DNA of 64,000 nucleotides from Setaria digitata (taxonomy: Eukaryota; Nematoda; Chromadorea; Rhabditida; Setariidae): contig RCAB01000050.1 of assembly GCA_003640385.1 (NCBI GenBank), forward strand, positions 163,081-227,080, given 5' to 3'. The notes below the pieces were generated by a model. It saw only the letters and a program-made list of their open reading frames with translations, searched no databases and was not told where the DNA came from. Below are positions 49,301 through 61,000 of this stretch, one piece after another. The translations under genes were made by a program, and so were the position numbers. Numbering within the stretch: the first letter of the stretch is position 1; each line of letters opens with the position of its first letter.

Positions 49301-50470
49301 AACTATGTCGTGCTTTTCGCCTGTTAGAGATATCGATTATTGAGATTAAAATTTCAGTGTTGAGACAATGTGCTCTACATTCCCCAAGAGTTTAAAACCT
49401 TTTTTATTCCCTTTGCTCTTCCTGGCTTTGATGAGAAACTAAGTAACATCTAAAAAATGGAAACAATACGTAAGTTTCTGTTCTTCCATGCGACCTTCCT
49501 TTCTTGGGAGATCATCTTGGATCTCTTTTTTCTCAACCCTCTTCGAACTATCCTACCTCAATAGAGTAAGAACTGTTATTAAACTGAAATAATCCGAAAT
49601 GGGATATGTTTTGAATTCCTTGTCCATAAACTTTTCAGTGTGTTGTCCTGTGTTTTTCCCTTGATAGCTTTCTTGTAGTTGGTACATTATAAGACAACTT
49701 GGCTTTGCATTAATGGCATCCGGATTTTTATTGTTGACCTGGCATGACACGATTCGTTATTGGAATTCAGTATACTTCCACATACACTGGATTATGGTTG
49801 CAGTTATTGTGTTCTCATGGTTTTATAAATCATTAATGATCTCAGCAGGTTTGAATTTTTTTAAAAAAAAAAGGAGAGGGCTGTAATATTTTCGTAACTA
49901 AAATGAAAAGAGAAGCTCAAATTGAGATAGCAAACTAAATTTTCTTTTTTCCTGAAGAGATTTGTTTGCATGGAACAGTTTGACATTAGATTATATTGTG
50001 TGGAACGTGGAGAATTGTTTTATGTGGCCTTATTGAGATAGTAATGGAGTTTTTTTTTGGCTGGATAGTAGTCCTTTCTGTTTTCCTGAGAGTTATCATG
50101 ATAACGCTGTGATTGGTAGTTATCCGTTTCTTGCAGCGATGCAACGACTAGGTCAAGTTTTCTCCAATTCAAAATCATTCATTTGACGCTTATTTTAGTG
50201 GTTTTGGATTAATTTTATTATTTTTTCAATTTGCTGCATTCTTGAGTAGTAAAAAAAACCTCTTTTTTTTTCCAGGAAGTAAGAAATCATTTAAAACATA
50301 TGTCGAGGCGTCAAATAATAGCGTGATTCCAAAGGTATTTTACCAATTATGATATTGTAGAATGAATTCTGAATTTGGAGGAGGGTAACAGATGTAGTAA
50401 ACATTTTATAAAATATTTTAATTTGCGACTTCAGGAAGATAATGAGTCGATTACTAAGAAAGAGAAGTGA
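46361..50470 (+). CDS. mboa-7: MBOAT7-type lysophosphatidylinositol acyltransferase
   Basis: Membrane-bound O-acyltransferase that attaches arachidonate or other polyunsaturated acyl chains to lysophosphatidylinositol in the ER. Eleven exons join in phase: 46361-46507, 46762-46901, 46989-47115, 47470-47611, 48067-48218, 48323-48525, 48704-48874, 49069-49230, 49679-49848, 50276-50334, 50435-50470, giving 502 residues; human MBOAT7 has 472. Many hydrophobic segments are present. Family marks are LVGLSFEIADS, GLFTGPYYTY, N341 in AWNRTVQFWL, the catalytic H373 in AYWHGVHPGY followed by FLSFLTVPL, and DTIRYWNSVYF. The protein ends in a lysine-rich tail (TKKEK), compatible with ER retrieval. The start ATG follows tandem TTGCAG acceptors by about 30 bases. 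The neighbouring apn-1 begins 1 kb downstream, too far for a typical tight operon. Confidence 0.95.
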
Positions 50471-51437
50471 ATGGGATTTCATAATATCAAATAAAAACGC
50501 TTAGCTATCGTCCAAAAAAAACAGTATGAAAGCAGTATTTTGGTCCTTTCAATATATGCATCATTGGAAGAAATGTTCGCCGCATCAGAAGGTCCTTTGT
50601 CGACTTGCACATGATATTTATTATTGCCTACTATTACAAGAATTTTTTTTGAAACGTTTTCTCGTTCATTTATTAAATTAGAATTGTTATTTTTCTCATA
50701 TTTCCAGTTTTCATTCTCATATTTCTTTTTTTTTTTTTTTTTTTTTTCCAAGTAGTATTAACGTAGCGGAACGATTTCCCATTATATTTGTATTTGTAAA
50801 GAGTGCATTGTCCCACAAAACTCTTATCTGATCGACCTCTGATTTAATGTGAAAATGCAATTGTTAGTAATAGCACAGCAAAATAGTGTGTATAAATATA
50901 TTTATGTATGGTCAATAATTATAGTGTAATAATTTGTTATTTCGACAAGGTTTTCGACAGTCCAAATAAAATAAGTTTGATGATCTAAATATGAATGATT
51001 ATCCAGAAAAGTAATAATCCTCAATTTATCTCTATTGTTTCTAAAATCACCCCTTATTATTACTCGTTTATGTTAGTTTAGAGATATAAATAAATGGTGA
51101 GAATTTAAAATGTATGATTTTTTCTTTTTTTTTTTTTTTCACAACTGCTTGTTTTTTTTTCTTCTGATGTTATGCTGCGAGTAGTGACAATTGTTAATTT
51201 CTCCTTTCCCTCTTTCTGTAATTTTAGTTTCTTGAATATATGTTTGTATATTCGTCATGTCTTTAAATCATAATTCATATTTTTTCTTCCTCAGTCATAT
51301 TTTTTAGATGTTGCTCTCTTTCATTTTGTATTTCATCTTAATTAGTAAAGAAATTTAAAGAATATCTTAGTTAATTAGTAAAGAAGGAAGCATTTTTTTT
51401 CTTGAAAGATCGTTTATCAATTCGTGAATTTTTATTG
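50471..51437. other. Intergenic region mboa-7 / apn-1
   Basis: About 1 kb between two plus-strand genes, AT-rich with poly-T runs. AATAAA-like hexamers occur near 50965. It should hold the mboa-7 3' UTR and the apn-1 promoter or trans-splice signals. No exon seen. Confidence 0.5.
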
Positions 51438-54400
51438 ATGATGAATCAATTATATTTCAGTGAAAGTGAGGAACACTATCGCTTCCAAAAGAAAAATTTG
51501 ATACGTCGACATTTGCAGATAATGGAACAGAATGTTGTAACAGAGAAGGAATCATCAGTGATTAATCCAGCTATCAAAGAGGAATTTAGCAATACGAAGA
51601 TACATCAGGAAATAATGATACAGGAGCCTTATTTGAATGGTATCCGGAATGTAAAGAGATGTACTGTGACGGTTCAAAATAGTAAAGGGAAAGCAAAAGT
51701 TGACGAAGAGCGTATGTCAGATAAAATAATCGTAAAATCCGATACTACTGAAACTGTTTTGAGCGAAAGGAGTGATTTGAAAAAGTCGGCGGTCAAACAG
51801 AAATTCATTCGGATTAAATCAGGAAAAGCGTCATGCAGTAGTAATAGTGGTGGAAGGAAGGTGAGCAGGAAACGAATGGAAATATTTGAGTCTACCAGTG
51901 GAACAAATGCGAACATTTCTGATACGACGAAAATATCTACCAAATTGGGTATTGTTTTAATTATTATTAAGAAGTCGATTAATGTTCTAGTGATAAAGTA
52001 GGTTAACAGTAGTTGAATGGAAAATTTAAAACAAATTTAATGATAGTTTCTAGGTTTGAATAAAATAAGTGAAGAAATTTTGTAAACTAATAACTCGTTG
52101 TGTTACCAGAATGATCGATTTAATTGAATGTAATTTCTCATCGATTATTATTATTTTTTCTTATTTTAGATAATTCTGTAGTTCCTAAACGAAAGTGCTT
52201 AGTGAAAGCAACTTTTAAGGAGGGAAGTACATTGGTTAATCCAATCGCACAGAAAGTGATTGAAGCTTCTGTCAAATCCAAGAAAATGCTCGGTGCACAT
52301 GTTAGTGTAGCAGGTTTTGTGCTCTTTTTTTTTTCCTTTTTTTTTTGCTAAATTTTTAAAGGAAAAAATACATGTATTAAAACACACCACTTCATTGTCT
52401 TAAAAGTGTTCAAAGTAGAGGAACTGAAACTAAATTATTCGAAAGCTATCATTTTAAACATTCAATCGAGAAAAAAAAAAAAAAGGATCTCTGAAACAAT
52501 CATTTGAGGTGGTTTGGAGAAGAGTTTTTACAATGCCTTATCAATTGGTTGCCGATCGTTTGCATTTTTTGTTAGAAACCAGCGCTCATGGAATAGTCCA
52601 CCTATGAAGGATGAAGTGGTGCGAGCATTTCGTGAAACCGCACAGGTATATTTATCAATTAGTTAAAAGTATATGACACTGCAAGAAAAAAAAAAAGAAA
52701 CTGGAAAAAAATGATCCGAGTTGACCCTTAAAATACGTATATTGCATTCACATACGTTTTAAACATAGAGTGGAAACAAATGACTTTTTTTTTTGTCTTG
52801 ATATCTCAATAGAGTTTTATTTTCAAATACACATCAGTTCTTTTTTCTCTCAATAGAAAATGGAGTTTCCAATGGATCAGATTGTCGTTCATGGATCATA
52901 TTTGATAAATTGTGGTAGTTGTGACATACAGATATTGAATCGAGCTCGAGCATGCATGTTAGATGAATGTAAACGATGTGAACAGCTGGGCATCATCTAT
53001 TACAATATTCATCCTGGTAAGCATTAATTTATTTTCATGTTATAATTTAATTTTAATTATTCATGTCGGGAAGTAATGAACTATTTATATTAGTGATCAA
53101 CTATTGATCTGTGCAATACTGTTTCTCATCAGATTCCAGGGTTTTCAAATAACACGAAGTTCTAAGAAAGTCAAAGAAAATTGTTATCATTCATTAAATT
53201 ATCACAACATTAGTCTCACCATCATTATGTGATCGGTTGATCTATCATAACTAAGCATACTGTGACTCTTTATTCCAATTATCGGATAGATTGGGAAAAT
53301 TGGTTGTAAAGATAATATTATGAGCATTTTAGAATGAGATATTACAATGAATAATTGGTCATTTAAAGGAATATTTTTTATTAATATATTTTATTTCGCA
53401 GTATATATATTATAGTATATATTTAGGATCAACAGCAGGAAAATGCACACGTGAAGAATGCATAAAAACGATTGCAGCGACTTTGGATTATGTTATTGAT
53501 CATACCGAATATATAACAATTTGTTTGTTTTAAGCAAAAAAAAATTTAAATTCTTCCCTTAATTGAGGATTTTCATTTTTCTTTTTATTTTTCTAAGCAT
53601 GACCGATTTCTTTAATTTTATATGTGTGATAAAGAGTGCTTAAAGAGAATTTGAAATTCAGGCAGATTATTTCCCATTTTCTTGCTGGAACGGAAAGTAT
53701 TGTATAAAACAGAGTATTTATTTATTTTTTCAGTGATTGAAACGATGGCTGGACAAGGAAACACTATTGGTGGGAAGTTTGAAGAACTGCAGCAAATTAT
53801 CAGTTTAGTGAATAATAAGAACCGAATAGGAGTATGCGTTGATACATGCCATATTTTTGCTGCCGGTTAGCTTTGTATCATTTTCTAATTTATATGCTTA
53901 ATTTTGTTCCCTATTTTCTATTTTGTTCTAATTGCATTACATTATTGCGAGGAAATGCGTTTACAAATTTCCTTTGGAAAGTTACTAATTCGTGTTAACA
54001 GAACACTGTGTTTTAAAGTGAATTTTTCTTGTTGTAATGTTTTGAATCAAATATTCTTTCAAATTAATGATCGATTCTGTTAAATTCAGGCTATGACATA
54101 CGTTCAGAAGTCCAATATAAAGAAACATTTACAAAATTTGAGAGTATAATTGGCCTGCAGTATCTTCGCGCCTTTCACATCAATGACTCAATAAGTAAGC
54201 TTTTTTTTTTAGAAAATAATAAACATTCTTGAGGTCGAACAGGCCTAGTGAATTCAATAATGAGGTAAACAGATTCAGAAAAGCATGCGGATCTCAAGTT
54301 TTGATAGTTTGCTACATCAAATCATAAAGCTTTGTCATAAATTTAGGTGATCTTGGTTCGAAATTGGACCGCCATGCAAATATCGGTAAAGGCAAGTTGA

Positions 54401-54576
54401 AATTGGCAGCCTTTCGTCATCTTATGGCTGATCCACGGTTTGATAGGTTACCGATGATCTTGGAAACACCGGAAGGCGACTATGCAGATGAGATGATTCG
54501 CTTGTATCATTCGCTAGAAAGCAAGCCATTGAAAGAGCACAAAAAAGATATTAAATCATTCTTTCCACCTCTATAA
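51438..54576 (+). CDS. apn-1: Endonuclease IV (AP endonuclease, Nfo/APN1 family)
   Basis: Cuts DNA 5' of abasic sites and trims blocked 3' ends in base excision repair. Eight exons in phase: 51438-51948, 52170-52313, 52509-52645, 52857-53016, 53427-53522, 53734-53865, 54090-54194, 54347-54576. The first in-frame ATG is at 51438 (504 residues); an ATG at 51522 directly after a TTTGCAG acceptor gives 476 and is equally likely. The N-terminal 150-200 residues are hydrophilic, rich in Lys, Ser and Glu, with basic clusters, and are absent from bacterial Nfo. The core starts at [10 protein letters not shown]. All metal-ligand motifs are present: [52 protein letters not shown] and ILETPEGD. The end KSFFPPL comes before TAA, with AATAAA at 54663-54668. 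One donor (53523, GTTTGT) is weak but gives the conserved frame. Confidence 0.95.
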
Positions 54577-56146
54577 ACTGATCACCATTTATCAGTTTAT
54601 TATTAAAATTTAGCCTTATATTGTACGGTAGAGATCTCAGTTTGTTGTTTTGAGTATTTACTAATAAAGTATGATACTGTATTTACCTGGGCAGTGTCAG
54701 TTATTCATTCTAATTAAATACAATTTGCTATTTAATTCTGATTAAACATAAAATACTATTGATGCGTAAAGAATATTATTTCTTTCGGTTACATCCGAAT
54801 TTATTTCTTGCAAGTAATTTTGATCGAACTCATATATTTGCTTACCACAAAGAATGAACATTTAACTAATATAATATTTCATTTGCCGGCTACCAATTAA
54901 TCAACAATTAATACAAAATATATTAGCGATTATCCTAGGTGTATTTCCTCTGCTATCGATTCATAATATTATTTAGTGATTTTTCTTCTCTTTGCAGAGG
55001 AAAGTGCTAGTTTTTACCAGCTAAATAAAAACAGCGTGAGCAAGATGGTATCCCAATTAATGGTGAGAAGTGTGATAGTGAATAAAAGTCGAAAAGTTTA
55101 GATAACATAGGAGCATTTAAAATTATCTCTCATCCGTTCGCAGTCGGTTTTCTCATTCATCTCCTAGGCATCAGAAATCAAAGCAATAATTCACATGCGG
55201 TTATAAGAAATGTAACTTTTGTTTCTCTTTTTCCTCTCCTCAAAAATATAAAATTTCCGAAGAGAAAAAAAGTTGGAAAACACATGAAATTAGCTATGAC
55301 TACTTAATGGATACTTTTACCTATATATGTACACAAATATTTATTTTTTTATTTATTTTTGAATCTTCAGAATTTAAGTTAAGCCATTTTCCTACCATAA
55401 ATGGCATTTTGTTTATGTTAAACTGATGTTTTCGTATTTTTATGCTGAGAAATTTCTTTGTGGTTAGCGTAAGAATTTTCGCTTTCATAAAATTATGGTT
55501 GAAATTAACATATTTCGTGATTTAGATTTAGTACGAATGATAAGAGTTTGAATAGCATGGTTAGTTCAACTTACAAGTTGGAAGAAATTAAATCTTCGAG
55601 AATGATAGATGCGTTTTTTTTACACAGTATAAATGAAAGAAAAGGGAACAAATACTTGATATTAACTTCAAGTTTTCGAATAAAACTGGAAGATTAGTAA
55701 TGTTTATGCCTAATTTTTTTAGTTTTTAAATATCAGTCATTCAGTATAGAAATTATATGAAACTATTGAAGAGGCTCTTTTATTTATTATTTTTTCGAAA
55801 TTGAAACTTATGATTCAGTGTTTATTTTAATCGCTGTTTTGTTGCTTGGAGAAAAAGAAATTGATTTGTTGAAATTTTAGACGATTATTTAACGGAAATT
55901 TTTTTTCTCTTTTAGTAGTTTGAAATCGATAAAACGATTTTTTTTTTTTTTTTGTAGGAATATTTTCGATAACACGATCACTTCTTGTTTGCTTATCAAA
56001 ATGGTAATAATAATTATTATCAGAAATATGCGAATTTTAATAAAAGTAAAAGAGAAATTAAATTCTTTTTATTGATAAATTTAATCTAAGCTTAATATTT
56101 CGTCATTTTTTCTCTCCTTCCCTCATCTTTTTTTCTTTTACATCCA

Positions 56147-56151
<5 letters not shown>

Positions 56152-56204
<53 letters not shown>
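56152..56204. repeat. TA microsatellite
   Basis: About 26 uninterrupted TA units in intergenic DNA. Confidence 0.95.
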
Positions 56205-56207
<3 letters not shown>

Positions 56208-57561
56208 CTCAAGTGAATGTAATTGATTGGAATATGAGGACAGCAAATGTAATTGGTAACAATATATTGGATGAAATTTGTGCAATAATTTTCCTCTTGA
56301 AATTGTTCATTTCTGTCATCTTTGAAAGATGGATACTTATAACTAATCTCTTAAATCTTTCAAATCAGTCATTTTTAATTTAAAAGAGAACAGTCTTGCT
56401 AGAATAATATTTTGGATGGCCAAGAGTCTAGAACAAAAATATGCTTTTTTTGATGACGTTCATTTCCTTTGCTAGAGAGAAAATATTAAGAAATTTTGCT
56501 AACTGAAATGATTAAATGAATGTAAGCCTTTTTCTATTTCCTTTTTATCCTCTTTTCTTTTCGTTCCTTTTTTCCTTTCCCTTCTCTTTTCTTCCAAATT
56601 TAGACTATTCAAATGTTATTATGTTTTTCGATATTTCCTAAAAACAAAATGATCAAGATATGTAATCATTAAATGAAGGAAATTAATTTCTCATTTGGCT
56701 TTTTGGTTCCTTTTTTTTTTTCTTTCTTTCAAGAAATGCCTGACTTTAAGAAAAAAAAGAATAAGATAAAATTATTCCTTTTCATTTAGTTTGCTATAAT
56801 TAAGCAGTGAATGAATAAATCAACTTTTCATATAGATGAATTAAATTAATTTCTCATACGGATAACTATAGAAAAGATATGAATAACTAGACAGCATGTT
56901 AATATCATCTTCCTACTCTATAAATTATCAAATTAAAGTTAAGAATTTATCATAATTTACTCACCGTACAAATATGATTGCAATTAACAACACACACTAA
57001 TTCGAGCAGGAGTGAAGGCTCTAACAGTATGACTGATAACAACTTCACTAATCTTTGTTAACACTAATAACAATGTTAGCATGAACTATGCTTACAGTAC
57101 TTCATTTATAGCAAACGCTTTGAACATCACGCTTTTACGTGTTTTCACGCGCGTTAGCAATTTACAACAGCTATTGGCACCACCACGCGATGGATGATTT
57201 TTGTATCATAATGGCCGTGCATACGGCCCTGTTGAATTTAGTCAATTTCTCCACTAATTTATCAGAGGTCAGAGGGTTAGGTGTGTGAAGCTTACGTTAT
57301 CGGTTGTCTTGGTGGGTGATTGGAGGGAGAGGGGAGGCGTATTTCTTCCGGAAGATGTTTCAGGAGTTTCTCGTTTGTAGAAATACACAGAAGAATAAGG
57401 GAAAATGGGTTAGGAAGTATGTAGTTCGTGCACTACAAAAAAAAGGCGCGCCACACCATGTAGATGTGTTGGTCTGTTATTTAAAGCTGATAACATAGGT
57501 GATATGCTATACAAAATAGATATTTTGAAGCATATATGGTACTAACGCTTATCATTATAAA

Positions 57562-57701
57562 AATGATTTAATTTACATTTACCTCTTTTGTATGAAGCAT
57601 AGGTCACGTAATGCAAATTGTATGTTTGANTTTAATGATTTAATTTGCATTTACCTCTTTTGTATGAAGCATAGGTCACGTAATGCAAATTATATGTTTG
57701 A
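57562..57701. repeat. 68-base direct repeat around an N
   Basis: Copies at 57562-57629 and 57634-57701 flank the N at 57630 and differ at two bases (TTTACATT/TTTGCATT and AATTGTATG/AATTATATG). Intergenic. Confidence 0.92.
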
Positions 57702-58081
57702 GTCTCTTTTCTTCTTGTGCTGTATATTTTTTTTTTCCCTATATGTGGAATTAACAAGAGAGGATACATTAATAGCAGTATGAGAAGTTTCTGAATTTTA
57801 CTTAGCAAACTAATTAAAGTATGACCGAAGTATACCGGACAATTGATCTTATATGCTTCAAATAAGCAGCAAAACATTGTACAGGTCTTCTTCACAGTGC
57901 TTGCTTAGAAAAGCATTAATAGAACGACTTAGTATCGAATACTGTGAGTTCTTTGTTAATCTGCATTCCTGGGCGAGGATTTATATCACTGGTAGAGTGA
58001 ATCATTTAAAAAATAAATTTTTCATTATGCAGGTTTTAAAACCGTTGGCATAAAGTCTTTTATTGAAAAAAGTAGCTTGCG

Positions 58082-61000
58082 ATGTCAAAAGGTACGTCAA
58101 GTAAGCGTCGACATGGGTGCAAAACGTTGCGGGAACAAAGTGGTATGGCTTCAAATTATACTAAACCAATCAATGCTAGTTCCAATAGCTGCAGCACAAG
58201 TCCATGCCCGTTGATCTTTAATGGACCGTCATTACCTGGTATGATGAATATCTTTTTTTTATCAGAAATGGCAATGCAAGATAGTTATATCAAGTCGTAT
58301 CTGATTCTTCTGCAAGTGTTGTTGATAAATTCGGTCATATCATCTAATATATTGAATCTTCATCTTCTTTCCTTAAAAATTTCAATCCTTTTTCTGCCTG
58401 TGTGACTTTATTTGTGACACTTGCTTTAATGTCTTGATCTGACCATGTTCTGTCGAGAAATATCTAGTTGTACAAGTTAATTTAGAAAATTATATTGTGG
58501 GATATTTGTTTATTTAGCTTGGATTTCCAACATTGGACTTTGAGCAAAGTAATTTAGTAACATCAATTTATTTACTGTTTTACCAAATAGGTGGGGATAT
58601 AAATCGTGCTCCTCCCGACAGTATGCCTTGCGAACCATCCACTTCGAATATTTCGAACGTCCATCAGATTGTCGAGGATACCCCAAATTCAGGTTAGAAA
58701 TGGCATTTTTCAGAAAAAAAAAAAAAAAAAAAAAGTTTTCGAAAAATCATGCTTCGCTTTCAACGTTTATATGAATTGGATTCGTTTTTACTCGACATTT
58801 TTTTTTTTTTTTTTTATAATCACACTTTTCCTTTTGACGTTGCTGAATTTGCTTAAACGCTTCATTAAGGATTAGTGTTTTAAATGTTAGTAGTGCGAAG
58901 CCTTCATTAGACTCTGGGATTTTTTTTTTTTTTTAATACACGTTTACATTTTCTTCATAAATGCAGATCCCCAAATGGATGTTTTATTGACATTGCCAGT
59001 CCCTTCAACAATGGATATAGCGGGGTTACCAGTTTCCTCAACAATGGATACAACTGGGCCATTAGCTAACTTGGATGATAACGGTCACTGTTATGTTGGT
59101 TTAGTTAATCAAGCAATGACTTGTTATCTCAACTCACTGATACAAACATTATATATGACACCGGAGTTTCGAAATGCAATTTACGCGTAAGTGGAAAAAT
59201 ATGATTTGGAATATTGTGGCTTCTTCAACTTTGTTAAAGTGGTAAAATTGCTTCGGTCAGAATATTTCAGCGTTCTCGAAATTTATTTCATTTGTAGGTG
59301 GAAGTTCACTGGTTCTGAAGCTGCGGAAGCTAGAAGTATACCTTGCCAGCTACAAAAGCTGTTTTTACTTCTGCAGACCAGCGATCGTGAATCGTTGGAA
59401 ACCATTGATTTAACTGCTTCATTTGGTTGGAGCAATTCGGAAGGTAAATTCGTTATTAGCTCGGAACTGATGCAGAAGGAACTTTTGGAAACTTTTTTCT
59501 AAAAATTTCTGAAGTCTTTTTTTCTGAACTATAAACCCTGCCAGTTGTATTTTTTGTTCGTTATCGAAGGCTAAGAAAATCGCATAAAGTATATACTATA
59601 CTCATTTCTTCGTAATTTTTTGTTTTCTTTTCTTTTTCTTTTATAGCCTACGAACAGCACGACATTCAGGAATTATGTAGGATTATGTTTGATGCATTGA
59701 AGCAAAAATGGAGCAAAGGAGACGCTAGCTTTCAGGAGCTGTACAGGTAGGATGTATAAGCAAATATATAATAATAAAGAGATGTTTTTTGTTCATTAGC
59801 TTAAAAATTTTAAATTTTGTGACCTTATAGAGAGATTTTAGGGGCAACATGGAAGATTTTGTGAAATGTCTCTTCTGTCAAAAGGAAAATGTCAAGCAAG
59901 ATGAATTTTTGGATTTGCCTTTAGCAGTGAAGCAATTTGGTGCCAGTGATGCCTTCAAAAGTGTGGTAAGCTCTGTGTGTCTTTCCCGGCCTTAGTTATT
60001 TTTGAACTTTTCATGAGTTTTAATGTAATGACTCAATTTTAAGCAATTATTTGCCTTGTTGAATTATTTAGGAGGAAGCACTTCATGCATTTATCAAACC
60101 TGAAGTATTGGAAGGAAGCAATCAGTATTACTGCGAAGGATGCAAAAGAAAGCAGAATGCATTGAAGGTGAATCCTTAAGAAATTAATGGCTCTTCCGAC
60201 ATAGCCTGATTTCTTTAGCAAATTCCACTGCTTTACTAAGTGCAATATATTAGCGCATTCGATATGTATTAGATCAATATGCAGTTGGTTTTTCTTTTAT
60301 ACTTGTTCGAAACTTCCTGTATTATATGTATATATATATATATATATTATGCTTCTGAAATACTTATTGTAGGGCTTACGAATAATAAAGTTTCCATATT
60401 TGCTGTCAATCCAACTTAAAAGATTTGATTTTGATTGCAATACGCTCCATCGCATAAAATTAAACGATAAGTACGTTTGTTTGTTACCCTTTCTTGTACT
60501 TGTTTGACGTCAGGATTGTATTATCTTTGAATTTTTTGAAAGCTTTGATTGTTAAAGGATGACGTTCCCAGCACTACTTAATTTGAATGAATTTGTTTAC
60601 GACGCGACAAGAAGCGAACCACCGAAGAAAATGAGTTGGGCATCTGCAGTTTCAATGCCAAGGTTTCCATTGTATCGTTCTTTGATTGATTATGTATTCA
60701 TCACATAACAATTGTTTCATATTCTAGCATAACTTGTTCTTGTAAACAGGAAGAAATTGCCTTTGAAATTCTAAAATTTTGACTGTTGCAGAAAAAAGGA
60801 CGAACCGACAACTTCAAAACCGAGTGTGTCTGATTACGGTAACATTTTGTAATATAAATCGAGAGGTGCGAATTCAATGTTGAAAATATGTGGTCAAGCA
60901 GTACGTTTTGCCACTTAGGCAAGCTGGATGTCTATGAATGGTTGCTGACCTGTCAAGCGGTTTTTATATTTAAATTTCTATCTGATTTTTGTTTGAATTG

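Larger units (their letters stand above)
54577..58081. other. Intergenic region apn-1 / usp-47
   Basis: About 3.5 kb. It holds the apn-1 3' end, a TA microsatellite, an isolated exon-like segment at 54998-55062, and a less AT-rich zone at about 57100-57480 that may be the usp-47 promoter region. The repeat around N 57630 is also here. An acceptor (TTATGCAG) at about 58032 lies 50 bases before the usp-47 start codon and is a candidate trans-splice site. Confidence 0.45.

Noticed and set aside
46361..54576. mboa-7 and apn-1 as an operon
   Set aside because: The same strand, but about 1 kb lies between stop and start, and there is no functional link.
56103..56285. Minus-strand frame with alternating Ile-Tyr
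   Set aside because: It translates the TA microsatellite.
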